31,046 nucleotides of DNA from a virus: positions 1-31,046 of IMG/VR virus record IMGVR_UViG_3300028809_000049; one strand, given 5' to 3'. The notes beneath the pieces were generated by a model, which had not been told where the DNA came from, searched no databases, and worked only from the letters and a program-made list of their open reading frames with translations. A program made the translations under genes and the position numbers. This document shows positions 23,830-29,287 of the stretch, piece after piece. Numbering within the stretch: the first letter of the stretch is position 1; each line of letters opens with the position of its first letter.

Positions 23830-24081
23830 TCAGGGGCAGGGGGTGCCGTCGGCGACCGACCACACCACGCCGCCGTGCGCACCCAGACACCGCCGGATCC
23901 GGCCCGCCGCCTGCAGCCGCTTACACGACAGGAACACGGCGTCCCGCCCACACCCGGCAGCCTGCGCGAGATCGCTGCGGGACGCGACGCCTTGGCCGAT
24001 GAGCTGGTAAATCGCCTCGTCTCGGGCAGCGACTTCAGGGTCTCTGGGGCGGCCGGGACGGCGGGCAGTCGTCTGCTGCAT
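23830..24081 (-). CDS. Small HTH (winged-helix-like) DNA-binding protein
   Basis: ATG (complement of 24079-24081) with GCGAGGG upstream; 83 residues. The basic N-terminus (QQTTARRPGRPRDPEVAARD) is followed by a helix-turn-helix: AIYQLIGQGVASRSDLAQAA, CGRDAVFLSCKRLQAAGRI, then a short beta wing (VVWSVADGTPCP). The layout resembles small winged-helix regulators. It is the first gene of the leftward cluster that includes the WhiB-like gene, so it may control that operon and the divergent gene at 24217. Confidence 0.72.
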   Translation of the reverse strand: MQQTTARRPGRPRDPEVAARDEAIYQLIGQGVASRSDLAQAAGCGRDAVFLSCKRLQAAGRIRRCLGAHGGVVWSVADGTPCP

Positions 24082-24098
24082 GACACCCTCGCATTCAG

Positions 24099-24127
24099 TT
24101 GACCGGGCGGCTGAAATTCATTATGCA
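24099..24127. promoter_or_regulatory. Candidate divergent promoter region
   Basis: On the + strand, TTGACC (24099-24104) and TATGCA (24122-24127) are 17 bp apart. On the minus strand, CATAAT (complement of 24120-24125) is a good -10 for the HTH/WhiB-like cluster, though its -35 is weak. The two -10 sequences overlap in an AT-rich patch, so the two directions may compete. Confidence 0.38.
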
Positions 24128-24216
24128 CGCACGCCGTGCGACACCCCGGCCCGGAACGGAATATGCCAGGAGAGCGGGAGACTGCCCCACAAGAAGCACC
24201 CCCTCGGAGGCACCAC

Positions 24217-24504
24217 GTGAACCTGCTCATATGGCTCGGCGGCGGCGCCGCAGCACTCCTCACTCTCGGAGCCCTCGCCCGCGGACTGTGGCGCATCAAC
24301 CGCCGAGTCGTCATCATCGTCGACGCGGTGCAGGAACTCGCCCCCAACGGAGGCCGGTCCATCAAGGACGTCGTCACACGGACCGAACGCAAGGTCGATG
24401 ACACCGCATCCAAGGTCGACGAGACGGCAAGCAAAGTCGCCGAGACGACGCGGGAACTCTGCGAGCTGAAACGCCGCTTCGACGAACACATCGCCAACAG
24501 CTAG
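24217..24504 (+). CDS. Membrane-anchored coiled-coil protein
   Basis: GTG 24217 follows GGAGG (24206-24210) at 6 nt, giving 95 residues; in-frame starts further upstream lack a ribosome site. Residues 3-22 (LLIWLGGGAAALLTLGALAR) form one membrane segment. A basic patch (GLWRINRR) follows, then a coiled coil with repeated DDTASKVDETASKVAETTRE units. The likely topology is N-terminal anchor with a cytoplasmic coiled coil. I recognise the general type from Streptomyces phages and mobile elements but cannot name a function. It stands alone between two leftward clusters. Confidence 0.72.
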   Translation: MNLLIWLGGGAAALLTLGALARGLWRINRRVVIIVDAVQELAPNGGRSIKDVVTRTERKVDDTASKVDETASKVAETTRELCELKRRFDEHIANS

Positions 24505-24508
24505 CGCG

Positions 24509-24691
24509 TCAGGCAGCGACCACGCCGGGCGGCCGTCGCTCGGCCGCCGCCCACTCGTCCCGCAGCACCCGGTACCGGGCGCGTTCCTCGTCGGTGAGTG
24601 GCCGGCCCCACGCGCCGCGCATGAGTTCCCGGATCTCCGCGTTCACGAGGGCGGCGGGGCGTGCGGAACCAGGGGCCGGGTTGGGGGGCAT
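24509..24691 (-). CDS. Small hypothetical protein, 60 residues
   Basis: ATG (complement of 24689-24691); the ribosome site is weak. The product MPPNPAPGSARPAALVNAEI continues RELMRGAWGRPLTDEERARY and RVLRDEWAAAERR. The Pro/Ala-rich start and charged helical body with LTDEERARYRVLRDEWA resemble short helical proteins seen in Streptomyces mobile elements. Codon usage is G/C-ending and consistent with coding. It ends 5 nt from the stop of the convergent membrane protein gene. Function unknown. Confidence 0.55.
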   Translation of the reverse strand: MPPNPAPGSARPAALVNAEIRELMRGAWGRPLTDEERARYRVLRDEWAAAERRPPGVVAA

Positions 24692-24755
24692 GGTTCCAGC
24701 TTATCGATCACCCGGACGGGGGCCGGTCTCAGGGGCGCGCGCAGACACGACTGCG

Positions 24756-24782
24756 CCCCGCCCCGGGCAACCCGGGACGGGG
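24756..24782 (-). terminator. Hairpin terminator downstream of the gene at 24797-25159
   Basis: CCCGGG (24762-24767) pairs with 24771-24776 across a 3-nt loop. After a C-A mismatch, CCCCG (24756-24760) pairs with CGGGG (24778-24782). It lies between the leftward gene ending at 24797 and the next leftward gene starting at 24691. Confidence 0.55.
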
Positions 24783-24796
24783 GCGTTCGTGCAGGG

Positions 24797-25159
24797 TCAG
24801 CGCTTGTCGCGCCACTTGCGGACGGACATGCGGTCCACCGTCGCCACCCGCGCGAACCCGGCCTCGCTCAGCTGGCCCTCCGCGACGACGGTGCGCGCGG
24901 CCTGCTGGAGTGCGGCGGACGCGGCCGAAGCGGCGGCGCGGGCGTCGGAGCGCTGCTTGCCGTAGTCGGCGAGGACGTCCTCTACGGGCTCGGTCATGAG
25001 GCGGTACGCGGCGGTGAGGGCGGCGTCGCGTTCGGCCTGGTCGTCGGGGTCGGGGTGGCGGTCCTGGATCTCGTTGGCCTGGTCGAGGAGTTCGGCGAGT
25101 TCGTCGCTGTTGAGGCCGTGGTTGTCGCCGAGCCAGGCGGTGAGTTCGGTGAGCTGCAT
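24797..25159 (-). CDS. Helical protein with C-terminal HTH-like segment
   Basis: ATG (complement of 25157-25159) follows GGAGGGG by 7 nt; 120 residues. In-frame extension to 25192 was rejected because of this ribosome site. The N-terminal half is acidic and helical (MQLTELTAWLGDNHGLNSDE, LLDQANEIQDRHPDPDDQAE); the C-terminal part (VVAEGQLSEAGFARVATVDR, MSVRKWRDK) reads like a helix-turn-helix. It is probably transcribed from the twin-operator promoter at 25193-25233 and terminated by the hairpin at 24756-24782. It may be a regulator or DNA-binding accessory protein; family not recognised with certainty. Confidence 0.7.
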   Translation of the reverse strand: MQLTELTAWLGDNHGLNSDELAELLDQANEIQDRHPDPDDQAERDAALTAAYRLMTEPVEDVLADYGKQRSDARAAASAASAALQQAARTVVAEGQLSEAGFARVATVDRMSVRKWRDKR

Positions 25160-25192
25160 GGTGGTCCCCTCCTGGAGCGCCCCTCGCTCCAT

Positions 25193-25233
25193 CTGTAGAC
25201 CACACTACAGGCCCCCTGTAGTCCTGTCTACAG
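25193..25233 (-). promoter_or_regulatory. Promoter covered by two 18-bp palindromic operators
   Basis: Reading the minus strand, TAGACA (complement of 25225-25230), a 17-bp spacer and TAGTGT (complement of 25202-25207) make a good sigma-70-type promoter for the gene starting at 25159. Two copies of CTGTAG-N6-CTACAG (25193-25210 and 25216-25233), with centres 23 bp apart, overlap the -10 and -35. This is a classic repressor-binding layout. Confidence 0.68.
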
Positions 25234-25250
25234 GGCATCGCGGAGAACGC

Positions 25251-25550
25251 TCACCCCTCCGGCTTCTCCGGCAGCTCGGTGACGAAGGTGCCGATGCCCG
25301 GCTGCATCTGGGCGAGGCCCGCGTCGCGCAGCTCGGTGAGGACGCGGCGGGCCGTCATCTGCGCGATGCCGAACTCGGCCTGGATCGCGAGGACGCCGGG
25401 CAGCTGGCTCCCGGGCGGGTAGGTGCCGTCGGCGATCCGCCGCTCGATGATCTCGTACACCTGCCGCCACCGCGGTACGTCCGGCGCCCAATCCATGATC
25501 ACGACGCTAGGAGCGCTCGGCTCACCCGGCGAGACGAGATAGCCTGACAT
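25251..25550 (-). CDS. GntR-type winged-helix transcriptional regulator
   Basis: A 99-residue protein made almost entirely of a GntR DNA-binding domain: WRQVYEIIERRIADGTYPPG, SQLPGVLAIQAEFGIAQMTA, RRVLTELRDAGLAQMQPGIG, TFVTELPEKPEG. There is no C-terminal effector domain, as in many short Streptomyces phage and plasmid GntR proteins. I chose ATG 25550, 8 nt after AGGTG. GTG 25559 (immediately after a 16-bp palindrome) and ATG 25496 (at MDWAPDVP) are alternatives. Candidate binding sites are that palindrome at its own start (autoregulation) and the twin operator just beyond its 3' end. The regulator call is strong; the targets are inferred. Confidence 0.85.
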   Translation of the reverse strand: MSGYLVSPGEPSAPSVVIMDWAPDVPRWRQVYEIIERRIADGTYPPGSQLPGVLAIQAEFGIAQMTARRVLTELRDAGLAQMQPGIGTFVTELPEKPEG

Positions 25551-25599
25551 GCCTGGCACACCTAGCTAGCTAGGTCTACGCTTCAGGAACGAGATAGCC
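25534..25599. promoter_or_regulatory. Divergent control region: 16-bp palindrome flanked by 11-bp direct repeats
   Basis: ACCTAGCTAGCTAGGT at 25560-25575 is a perfect palindrome. ACGAGATAGCC occurs on both sides (25534-25544 and 25589-25599) in the same orientation. The palindrome lies between the start of the leftward GntR-type gene and the rightward gene at 25651, so it could control both. The left repeat lies inside the GntR coding region. Confidence 0.6.
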
Positions 25600-25624
25600 C
25601 CCGCGGCCTGGCCGGGCCCGGGGG
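25598..25624 (+). other. Leader hairpin before the gene at 25651
   Basis: CCCCCG (25598-25603) pairs with CGGGGG (25619-25624), and GGCC (25605-25608) pairs with GGCC (25615-25618) with one bulged base. It ends 26 nt before ATG 25651 and could act as an attenuator or stabilise the leader. It overlaps the right-hand 11-bp repeat by two bases. Confidence 0.4.
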
Positions 25625-25650
25625 TGTGGCCGACTGGTTGAGGAGTCGAC

Positions 25651-25865
25651 ATGACTGAGCCTACGCGCGCTCCGGACGCACCCGCCATTCCCGCCCCTGC
25701 GCAGCCCGCGTACTCCACCTACGCATGGTGCTCCTGGCACGAGGACTTCTCCGGGACATGCCGCCTGGTGCAGATCATCGAGCTGGGCAGCGCGTTCGGC
25801 GGCAGCCTGTTCGCCTGCGCCGCCTGCCGGGCCGAGCACGGGCTGGTGCCCGTGGCGGACCAGCC

Positions 25866-25869
<4 letters not shown>
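25651..25869 (+). CDS. Small Cys/His-rich protein, 72 residues
   Basis: ATG 25651 follows GAGGAG at 5-6 nt. A Pro/Ala-rich N-terminus leads to a possible zinc site: WCSWHEDFSGTC (C-x2-H...C) and FACAACRAEHGLVPV (C-x2-C...H). Such small treble-clef-like proteins are common beside GntR-type genes in Streptomyces phages and integrative elements, but no function is known to me. Its stop overlaps the next start (GTGA), so the two genes are coupled. Confidence 0.68.
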
Positions 25870-26015
<146 letters not shown>

Positions 26016-26017
26016 GC

Positions 26018-26054
26018 CCCCGCTGTCGGCTTCGCGCCGGCGCTGGCAGCGGGG
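26018..26054 (+). terminator. Hairpin after the gene at 25866-26015
   Basis: CCCCGCTG (26018-26025) pairs with CAGCGGGG (26047-26054); GGC-TTCGC-GCC inside adds an inner stem. It starts 3 nt after the rightward stop and precedes a second hairpin belonging to the convergent gene. Confidence 0.55.
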
Positions 26055-26058
26055 CCCC

Positions 26059-26096
26059 GGCCCGCCGACGTGTCTACCCCGCCTCGTCGGCGGGCC
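26059..26096 (-). terminator. Hairpin at the 3' end of the XRE gene
   Basis: GGCCCGCCGACG (26059-26070) pairs perfectly over 12 bp with 26085-26096. The right arm lies in the last codons of the leftward XRE gene and the left arm just beyond its stop (26074). It probably acts on both converging transcripts. Confidence 0.6.
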
Positions 26097-26334
26097 ACCT
26101 CACGAGGTCTTCCACCGACACACCCAGGGCATCAGCGGTGAGGAGCAAGTCAGCGAACCTCGGGTCCCGGGCGCCGGCCTCGTACCGCTGGATGCTGCGC
26201 CGGTCCATGCCCGTCCGCTCCGCGACCTTGTCCTGCGACAGGCCCGCCGCCCGGCGCAGGGTGGCGATCCTGTGACCGAGCCGCGTTCGGCGTTCAAGGA
26301 TCCACTCGGGGTACGGGTTGCGACGGTTCGGCAC
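26074..26334 (-). CDS. XRE/Cro-CI-type HTH protein
   Basis: An 86-residue protein from GTG (complement of 26332-26334). The centre is a clear XRE helix-turn-helix: RIATLRRAAGLSQDKVAERT, GMDRRSIQRYEAGARDPRFA, DLLLTADALGVSVEDLVRWP. The N-terminal 20 residues are basic (NRRNPYPEWILERRTRLG). No dimerisation or cleavage domain follows, so it is Cro-like in size. There is no clear ribosome site, so the start is uncertain. It faces away from the integrase and is separated from it by a long structured non-coding region, which it may help control. Confidence 0.82.
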   Translation of the reverse strand: MPNRRNPYPEWILERRTRLGHRIATLRRAAGLSQDKVAERTGMDRRSIQRYEAGARDPRFADLLLTADALGVSVEDLVRWPADEAG

Positions 26335-26508
26335 CGGCTAACGGTGGAACTACCTAGATCATCGGGGCAGTACCCAAACGGCAGCGAACTGAGATCTTCG
26401 TCCGCCGTAGGCGGGTGGCACGTGCCACTGCCCCCGTGAGCGGGGTTGAGGTAGGCGGCATCGCGCGAGGTGCGCCGTCCCGTCCAGACGACGGGGCCTC
26501 ACCCTGGA

Positions 26509-26542
26509 GCCGCCCTCTGGCCCCTTCGGGCTGGGGGGCGGT
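26509..26542 (+). terminator. Strong 15-bp hairpin upstream of attP
   Basis: Bases 26509-26523 pair with 26528-26542 over 15 bp, counting G-U pairs, around a CTTC loop. It would stop transcripts from the left before they run into attP and the integrase. A CATACT -10-like sequence follows directly at 26545. Confidence 0.65.
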
Positions 26543-26657
26543 GCCATACTGGCGTGGAGGCGTGGAACGGTATCGCGCCTGGCCGGAGAGGGAGTTGGAT
26601 AGGCCAAGCGCCTTCCATTAATTCGCTCAACACCGACCAGCAACAACGCAGGTCGGG

Positions 26658-26670
26658 ACATCGCTTAAAC
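26658..26670 (+). repeat. Candidate integrase arm-type site, left
   Basis: ACATCGCTTAAAC, 9 bp left of the tRNA core, matches ACATCGTTTATAC at 26776-26788 in 11 of 13 bases. Direct repeats flanking the core are typical of arm sites bound by the N-terminal domain of tyrosine integrases. Confidence 0.45.
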
Positions 26671-26678
26671 CCGAACAC

Positions 26679-26720
26679 CTTCTAAGCGCTTGGCCGCAGG
26701 TTCGAGTCCTGCCGGGGGCG
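26679..26720 (+). other. attP core: 3' half of a tRNA-Arg(UCU) gene
   Basis: The sequence reads as a tRNA from the anticodon loop to the discriminator: loop CTTCTAA (anticodon TCT), stem GCGCT, variable loop TGGCC, T-stem GCAGG / CCTGC around TTCGAGT, and acceptor strand CGGGGGC plus G. The bases to the left do not complete the anticodon stem, so this is not an intact tRNA gene. It would restore the host tRNA 3' end after integration, as is usual for tyrosine-integrase phages. Phage genes on both sides support attP rather than attL or attR. Confidence 0.82.
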
Positions 26721-26775
26721 CAAACACCCTCCCACCAGGAAAAACCTCGAAGAGGGTCACGGGCACCCACCAAGC

Positions 26776-26788
26776 ACATCGTTTATAC
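26776..26788 (+). repeat. Candidate integrase arm-type site, right
   Basis: ACATCGTTTATAC, 55 bp right of the tRNA core and about 65 bp before the integrase start, pairs as a direct repeat with 26658-26670. Its TTTATA core could also contribute to an integrase promoter, but no -35 partner is convincing. Confidence 0.45.
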
Positions 26789-26851
26789 GCCAAGCGCGTT
26801 CACATTCCGCTACCTTCTCTGTACCGGCCGCCGGAGAGAAGGAGCCCGCCC

Positions 26852-27793
26852 ATGGCTTACGACATCGGCCCCCTCGCCGCCTCCTGGGTCCGCTCACTGC
26901 GAGCCCGCAATCTCAGCCACAACACCGAACGGATCTACTCCCGCGCGGCCGAGCAGCTCCGCGCCTACCTCCTGGCGTATGAGCCCACCGAGGCAGACGG
27001 GCGGCCCGCACCGACAGCCCTCGAGGGAGCCCATGGCGTCCACCGGGAGCACATCGAGGCGTACATCGCGCACCTCATCGCCAAGACCAGCCCCGGCAAC
27101 GCGCACCAGCACTTCCGCAGCCTGAAGACCTTCTTCAACTGGCTCGTCGACGAGGAGGAGTTGGACCGGTCCCCCATGCGGACCATGAAGGCGCCGGCCC
27201 TCCCCGAGGTTGAGGTGCCGGTCATCCCCGGAGACGCGCTGAAGAAGCTCCTCTCCGCGTGCAAGGGGAAGGAATTCGAGGCCCGCCGGGATACGGCGAT
27301 CATCATGATGTTCCTCGACACCGGCGCCCGGTTGAGCGAGCTGACGGAGCGGACGCAGGACGCGCTCGACCTGGACCTGAACGTGCTGCACGTGATGGGC
27401 AAGGGCGGCCGGGAGCGGCCGGCCCCGTTCGGCCGGGCTTCCGCTCTGGCGATGGACCGCTACTTGCGGGCCGCGGTCAAGCACGTGGGGCGGGCTCTGG
27501 AGCCTGGGGACCCGCTGTGGTTCAGCGTGAAGCGCAAGGATGCGCTGACGATCTGGGGGGTGGGGACGATGATCGAACGGCGGTGCAAGGATGCCGGGTT
27601 GCCGCACATTCATCCGCACCAGTTCCGGCACACGTTCGCTCATCTGTGGAAGGTGAACGGCGGGAACGAGGATGCTCTGATGCGGATCATGGGGTGGCGG
27701 TCGCGGCAGATGCTGTCTCGGTATGGGGCGTCGGCCGGCGAGGAGCGGGCGCGGCAGCAGCATCGGGAGTTGTCGCCGGGGGACCGGCTGTAG
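26852..27793 (+). CDS. int: Tyrosine-type integrase
   Basis: A 313-residue recombinase that should catalyse attP x attB integration into a host tRNA-Arg gene. The N-terminal core-binding/SAM-like domain covers about residues 5-115 (SLRARNLSHNTERIYSRAAE, HQHFRSLKTFFNWLVDEEEL). The catalytic domain carries the complete set: R160 (TGARLSEL), K184 (MGKGGRERP), H256 and R259 (HPHQFRHTF), W282 in the second His/Trp position (MGWRS) and nucleophile Y291 (SRYGAS). It resembles XerC/D-like integrases. ATG 26852 follows AAGGAG (26839-26844) at 7 nt; the longer frame running back through attP was rejected. No excisionase is obvious nearby; small HTH proteins in the window are candidates. Confidence 0.95.
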   Translation: MAYDIGPLAASWVRSLRARNLSHNTERIYSRAAEQLRAYLLAYEPTEADGRPAPTALEGAHGVHREHIEAYIAHLIAKTSPGNAHQHFRSLKTFFNWLVDEEELDRSPMRTMKAPALPEVEVPVIPGDALKKLLSACKGKEFEARRDTAIIMMFLDTGARLSELTERTQDALDLDLNVLHVMGKGGRERPAPFGRASALAMDRYLRAAVKHVGRALEPGDPLWFSVKRKDALTIWGVGTMIERRCKDAGLPHIHPHQFRHTFAHLWKVNGGNEDALMRIMGWRSRQMLSRYGASAGEERARQQHRELSPGDRL

Positions 27794-27801
27794 GTCTGGG
27801 C

Positions 27802-27839
27802 GGAGAGGGGGCCCGGTCGGCGCTTCGGGCTCTCTCTCC
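27802..27839 (+). terminator. Hairpin terminator between the integrase and a convergent gene
   Basis: Bases 27802-27814 pair with 27827-27839 over 13 bp, including two G-U pairs, around a 12-nt loop. It begins 8 nt after the integrase stop and lies before the end of the leftward gene at 27859. Confidence 0.6.
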
Positions 27840-27858
27840 ATCCGGCGGGCGCTGTTCG

Positions 27859-28047
27859 TCAGGGCGTGGTGTGCAGGACGCGGAAGCCGCCGCGTACGAG
27901 CCGGGGTTCGCGGGTGCAGAGCCAGGCGAGTGCGGCGGCTTCTTCGATTTGCTGGGGGTCGTAGGCCGCTCGGACCTTGTCCCCCTGAACGGTGTGCATG
28001 ACGGGTACGCCGTCGGTGAGGTTGGCGCGTTCGAGATGCACTGTCAC
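27859..28047 (-). CDS. Small hypothetical protein, 62 residues
   Basis: GTG (complement of 28045-28047) behind AAGGGGGTCAC; 62 residues. The product MTVHLERANLTDGVPVMHTV continues DKVRAAYDPQQIEEAAALAW and LCTREPRLVRGGFRVLHTTP. It has no membrane segment or known motif; the mixed alpha/beta pattern is protein-like. It lies convergent to the integrase and downstream of the repressor candidate, in the same direction, so it may belong to the lysogeny-expressed genes. Function unknown. Confidence 0.62.
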   Translation of the reverse strand: MTVHLERANLTDGVPVMHTVQGDKVRAAYDPQQIEEAAALAWLCTREPRLVRGGFRVLHTTP

Positions 28048-28213
28048 GTGACCCCCTTATCCCGCTTGTGCTGCCCCGAGACATGCCGGATTAGCACGCA
28101 CGTTCGATATGCGCGAGGTCACGACACTCTATGTCGAAGAGTCATATTCACGCAGCATGCAGTCGAGGTTGACCACCCGATGTGCCGAACTGTGACGGCG
28201 TGTTCGAATGCAG

Positions 28214-28597
28214 CTACTCTCCGGACGTCTCCGCCCATCGGCGCGCAATCTCCCCTTCGGGGGTGCCTGGCCGGGCATCGAGCCGCAGCATCAGGGACGC
28301 CGGGGCATCACCCTCCAGCTCCTTCTCGGTGTACCCGATGAGCTGGAGGTGGGCCGCTGCGCCGACGACTTCGCGCGGAATCCCGAGGCCCGCAGCTATG
28401 GCACCCACCAGCTCGGGAGTGATGCTGTAGGTCTGGCCGGCCACGATTTTCCCGATCAGGCCCGTGCTCGGCTGATAGCGGCTCTCGGGGTCGACGGCCT
28501 TCTCTCGGAACGCGGCGACGGTCATCTTCTCTGGGCCGGTGTGCGTGCCGACATGCTGTTGCACGAGCTCGGTCAAGGCGTCGCGCTGCTGCGCCAT
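28214..28597 (-). CDS. Candidate immunity repressor (HTH protein)
   Basis: ATG (complement of 28595-28597) follows GGAAAGAGG by 6 nt; 127 residues. The extension to 28693 lacks a ribosome site. Residues about 26-82 form an XRE-like helix-turn-helix (VAAFREKAVDPESRYQPSTG, LIGKIVAGQTYSITPELVGA, IAAGLGIPREVVGAA). The C-terminal part (HLQLIGYTEKELEGDAPASL, PGTPEGEIARRWAE) is small and has no LexA-type peptidase motif. It is divergent from the rightward early genes and separated from them by a control region with two copies of a 22-bp operator motif. That layout is typical of a phage repressor gene; the role is inferred from it. Confidence 0.75.
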   Translation of the reverse strand: MAQQRDALTELVQQHVGTHTGPEKMTVAAFREKAVDPESRYQPSTGLIGKIVAGQTYSITPELVGAIAAGLGIPREVVGAAAHLQLIGYTEKELEGDAPASLMLRLDARPGTPEGEIARRWAETSGE

Positions 28598-28694
28598 TGT
28601 GTGCCTCTTTCCTCTGGTGTCCCAGGACGTGTGCCGGTCATCGCGGCAACGTCGCAGGTCAACCAGTACAACCTTCTGCCCGACGCGCATCATT

Positions 28695-28716
28695 GTCCAT
28701 GAATACGGATGTGGAT
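28695..28716 (-). promoter_or_regulatory. Operator candidate, site 2 (repressor side)
   Basis: Read on the minus strand this is ATCCACATCC-N8-GGAC, the same 22-bp plan as the sites at 28802 and 29071. A TATCAT -10-like hexamer on the minus strand (complement of 28715-28720) overlaps its edge, so binding here could control the leftward repressor gene. Confidence 0.65.
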
Positions 28717-28772
28717 GATACGGCGCTCAGGGGCTTGGCCGAATCTTCACCAATGCGCGGGCGCAAGAGAGA

Positions 28773-28802
28773 TGGACACCGCTCATGCCGTGTGCTTAGC
28801 TA
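28773..28802 (+). promoter_or_regulatory. Candidate rightward early promoter
   Basis: TGGACA (28773-28778), an 18-bp spacer and TAGCTA (28797-28802) precede the gene at 28841. The -10 abuts operator site 1, so a bound repressor would block it. The -10 is a weak match. Confidence 0.42.
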
Positions 28803-28823
28803 TCCACATCCACGAACGTGGAT
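28802..28823 (+). promoter_or_regulatory. Operator candidate, site 1 (early promoter)
   Basis: ATCCACATCC-N8-GGAT, with the inner dyad ATCCACG-AA-CGTGGAT (28808-28823). It overlaps the end of the candidate -10 and lies 17 nt before GTG 28841. Confidence 0.7.
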
Positions 28824-28840
28824 AACCCGCAAGGAGAGCC

Positions 28841-29287
28841 GTGCCCGAACAACGCCTTGAACTCACCGACAGCGACTTGCTCCGCAAGCTCATGCAACGA
28901 GCCCCCGGAGGCCCGCTCAGCGTGAGGGCACTGGCCAGGAAGGCCGGCATCTCCAAGACCCGGGTGGACGACCTCCTCCACGGCCGGTACGCCACGGTCG
29001 CTGAAGAGGTTGCGACGCGGATCGCGGAACTCCTCGGCGTCCACCGGGACGCTCTTTTCATGACCAGAGCATCCACGTCCATGGATGCGGATGAGGGAGG
29101 ATCTAGTGAACACGGACGAGCGGTCGATGCGGATGCGTATCGCCTCGTACAAGAGCTGGGCGAACACGGTGGACCGTCCCGCCCGCACGGCGGCCGCACG
29201 CAAGGCGTCGCACCACGACCGGTTCGTCAAGCAGGCCCGCGAGATGCACCCGAACGCCACCGACGCGCAGGTCGCGAAGGCGGCTGA
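28841..29287 (+). CDS. HTH protein, first gene of the rightward early operon
   Basis: GTG 28841 follows AAGGAGAG at 4-5 nt. Residues about 20-75 are an XRE-like helix-turn-helix: LSVRALARKAGISKTRVDDL, LHGRYATVAEEVATRIAELL, GVHRDALFMTRAS. The open frame runs to 29287 (148 residues), but after about residue 90 it becomes Gly/Pro/Arg/His-rich and overlaps the next gene (29106) by 182 nt in another frame. Either the protein has a disordered tail or the true stop is earlier and lost. Directly opposite the repressor candidate and under operator site 1, it is well placed to be a Cro-like regulator. Operator site 3 lies inside this frame. Confidence 0.7.
   Translation: MPEQRLELTDSDLLRKLMQRAPGGPLSVRALARKAGISKTRVDDLLHGRYATVAEEVATRIAELLGVHRDALFMTRASTSMDADEGGSSEHGRAVDADAYRLVQELGEHGGPSRPHGGRTQGVAPRPVRQAGPRDAPERHRRAGREGG
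29071..29092 (+). promoter_or_regulatory. Operator candidate, site 3
   Basis: ATCCACGTCC-N8-GGAT, nearly palindromic around the central CCATGG. It lies inside the HTH gene's frame and 2 nt before the GAGGGAGGA ribosome site of the gene at 29106, so it could act on a second start point or as an intragenic operator. Confidence 0.62.

Larger units (their letters stand above)
26335..26678. other. Non-coding region between the XRE gene and attP, rich in dyads
   Basis: I find no supported gene here; the short open frames lack ribosome sites and protein-like composition. Three dyads sit in a row: CCGCC-GTA-GGCGG (26402-26414), the perfect palindrome GTGGCACGTGCCAC (26415-26428), and CCCCG-TGAG-CGGGG (26432-26445). 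Another follows at CCCGTC-N5-GACGGG (26479-26495), then a strong terminator (26509-26542) and an AT-richer stretch leading to the attachment core. Leftward control of the XRE gene probably also lies here. Confidence 0.6.

Noticed and set aside
26359-26685. Open frames of 68-100 residues on both strands left of attP
   Set aside because: No ribosome sites, low-complexity products and dense inverted repeats indicate non-coding sequence.
26679-26720. Functional tRNA gene
   Set aside because: Only the 3' half from the anticodon loop is present; the 5' half cannot be folded from upstream bases.
28048-28213. Gene or defined promoter between the small gene at 27859 and the repressor
   Set aside because: AT-richer stretch with a short dyad (CGACA-N5-TGTCG near 28122) but no supported reading frame and no convincing -35/-10 pair at proper spacing.
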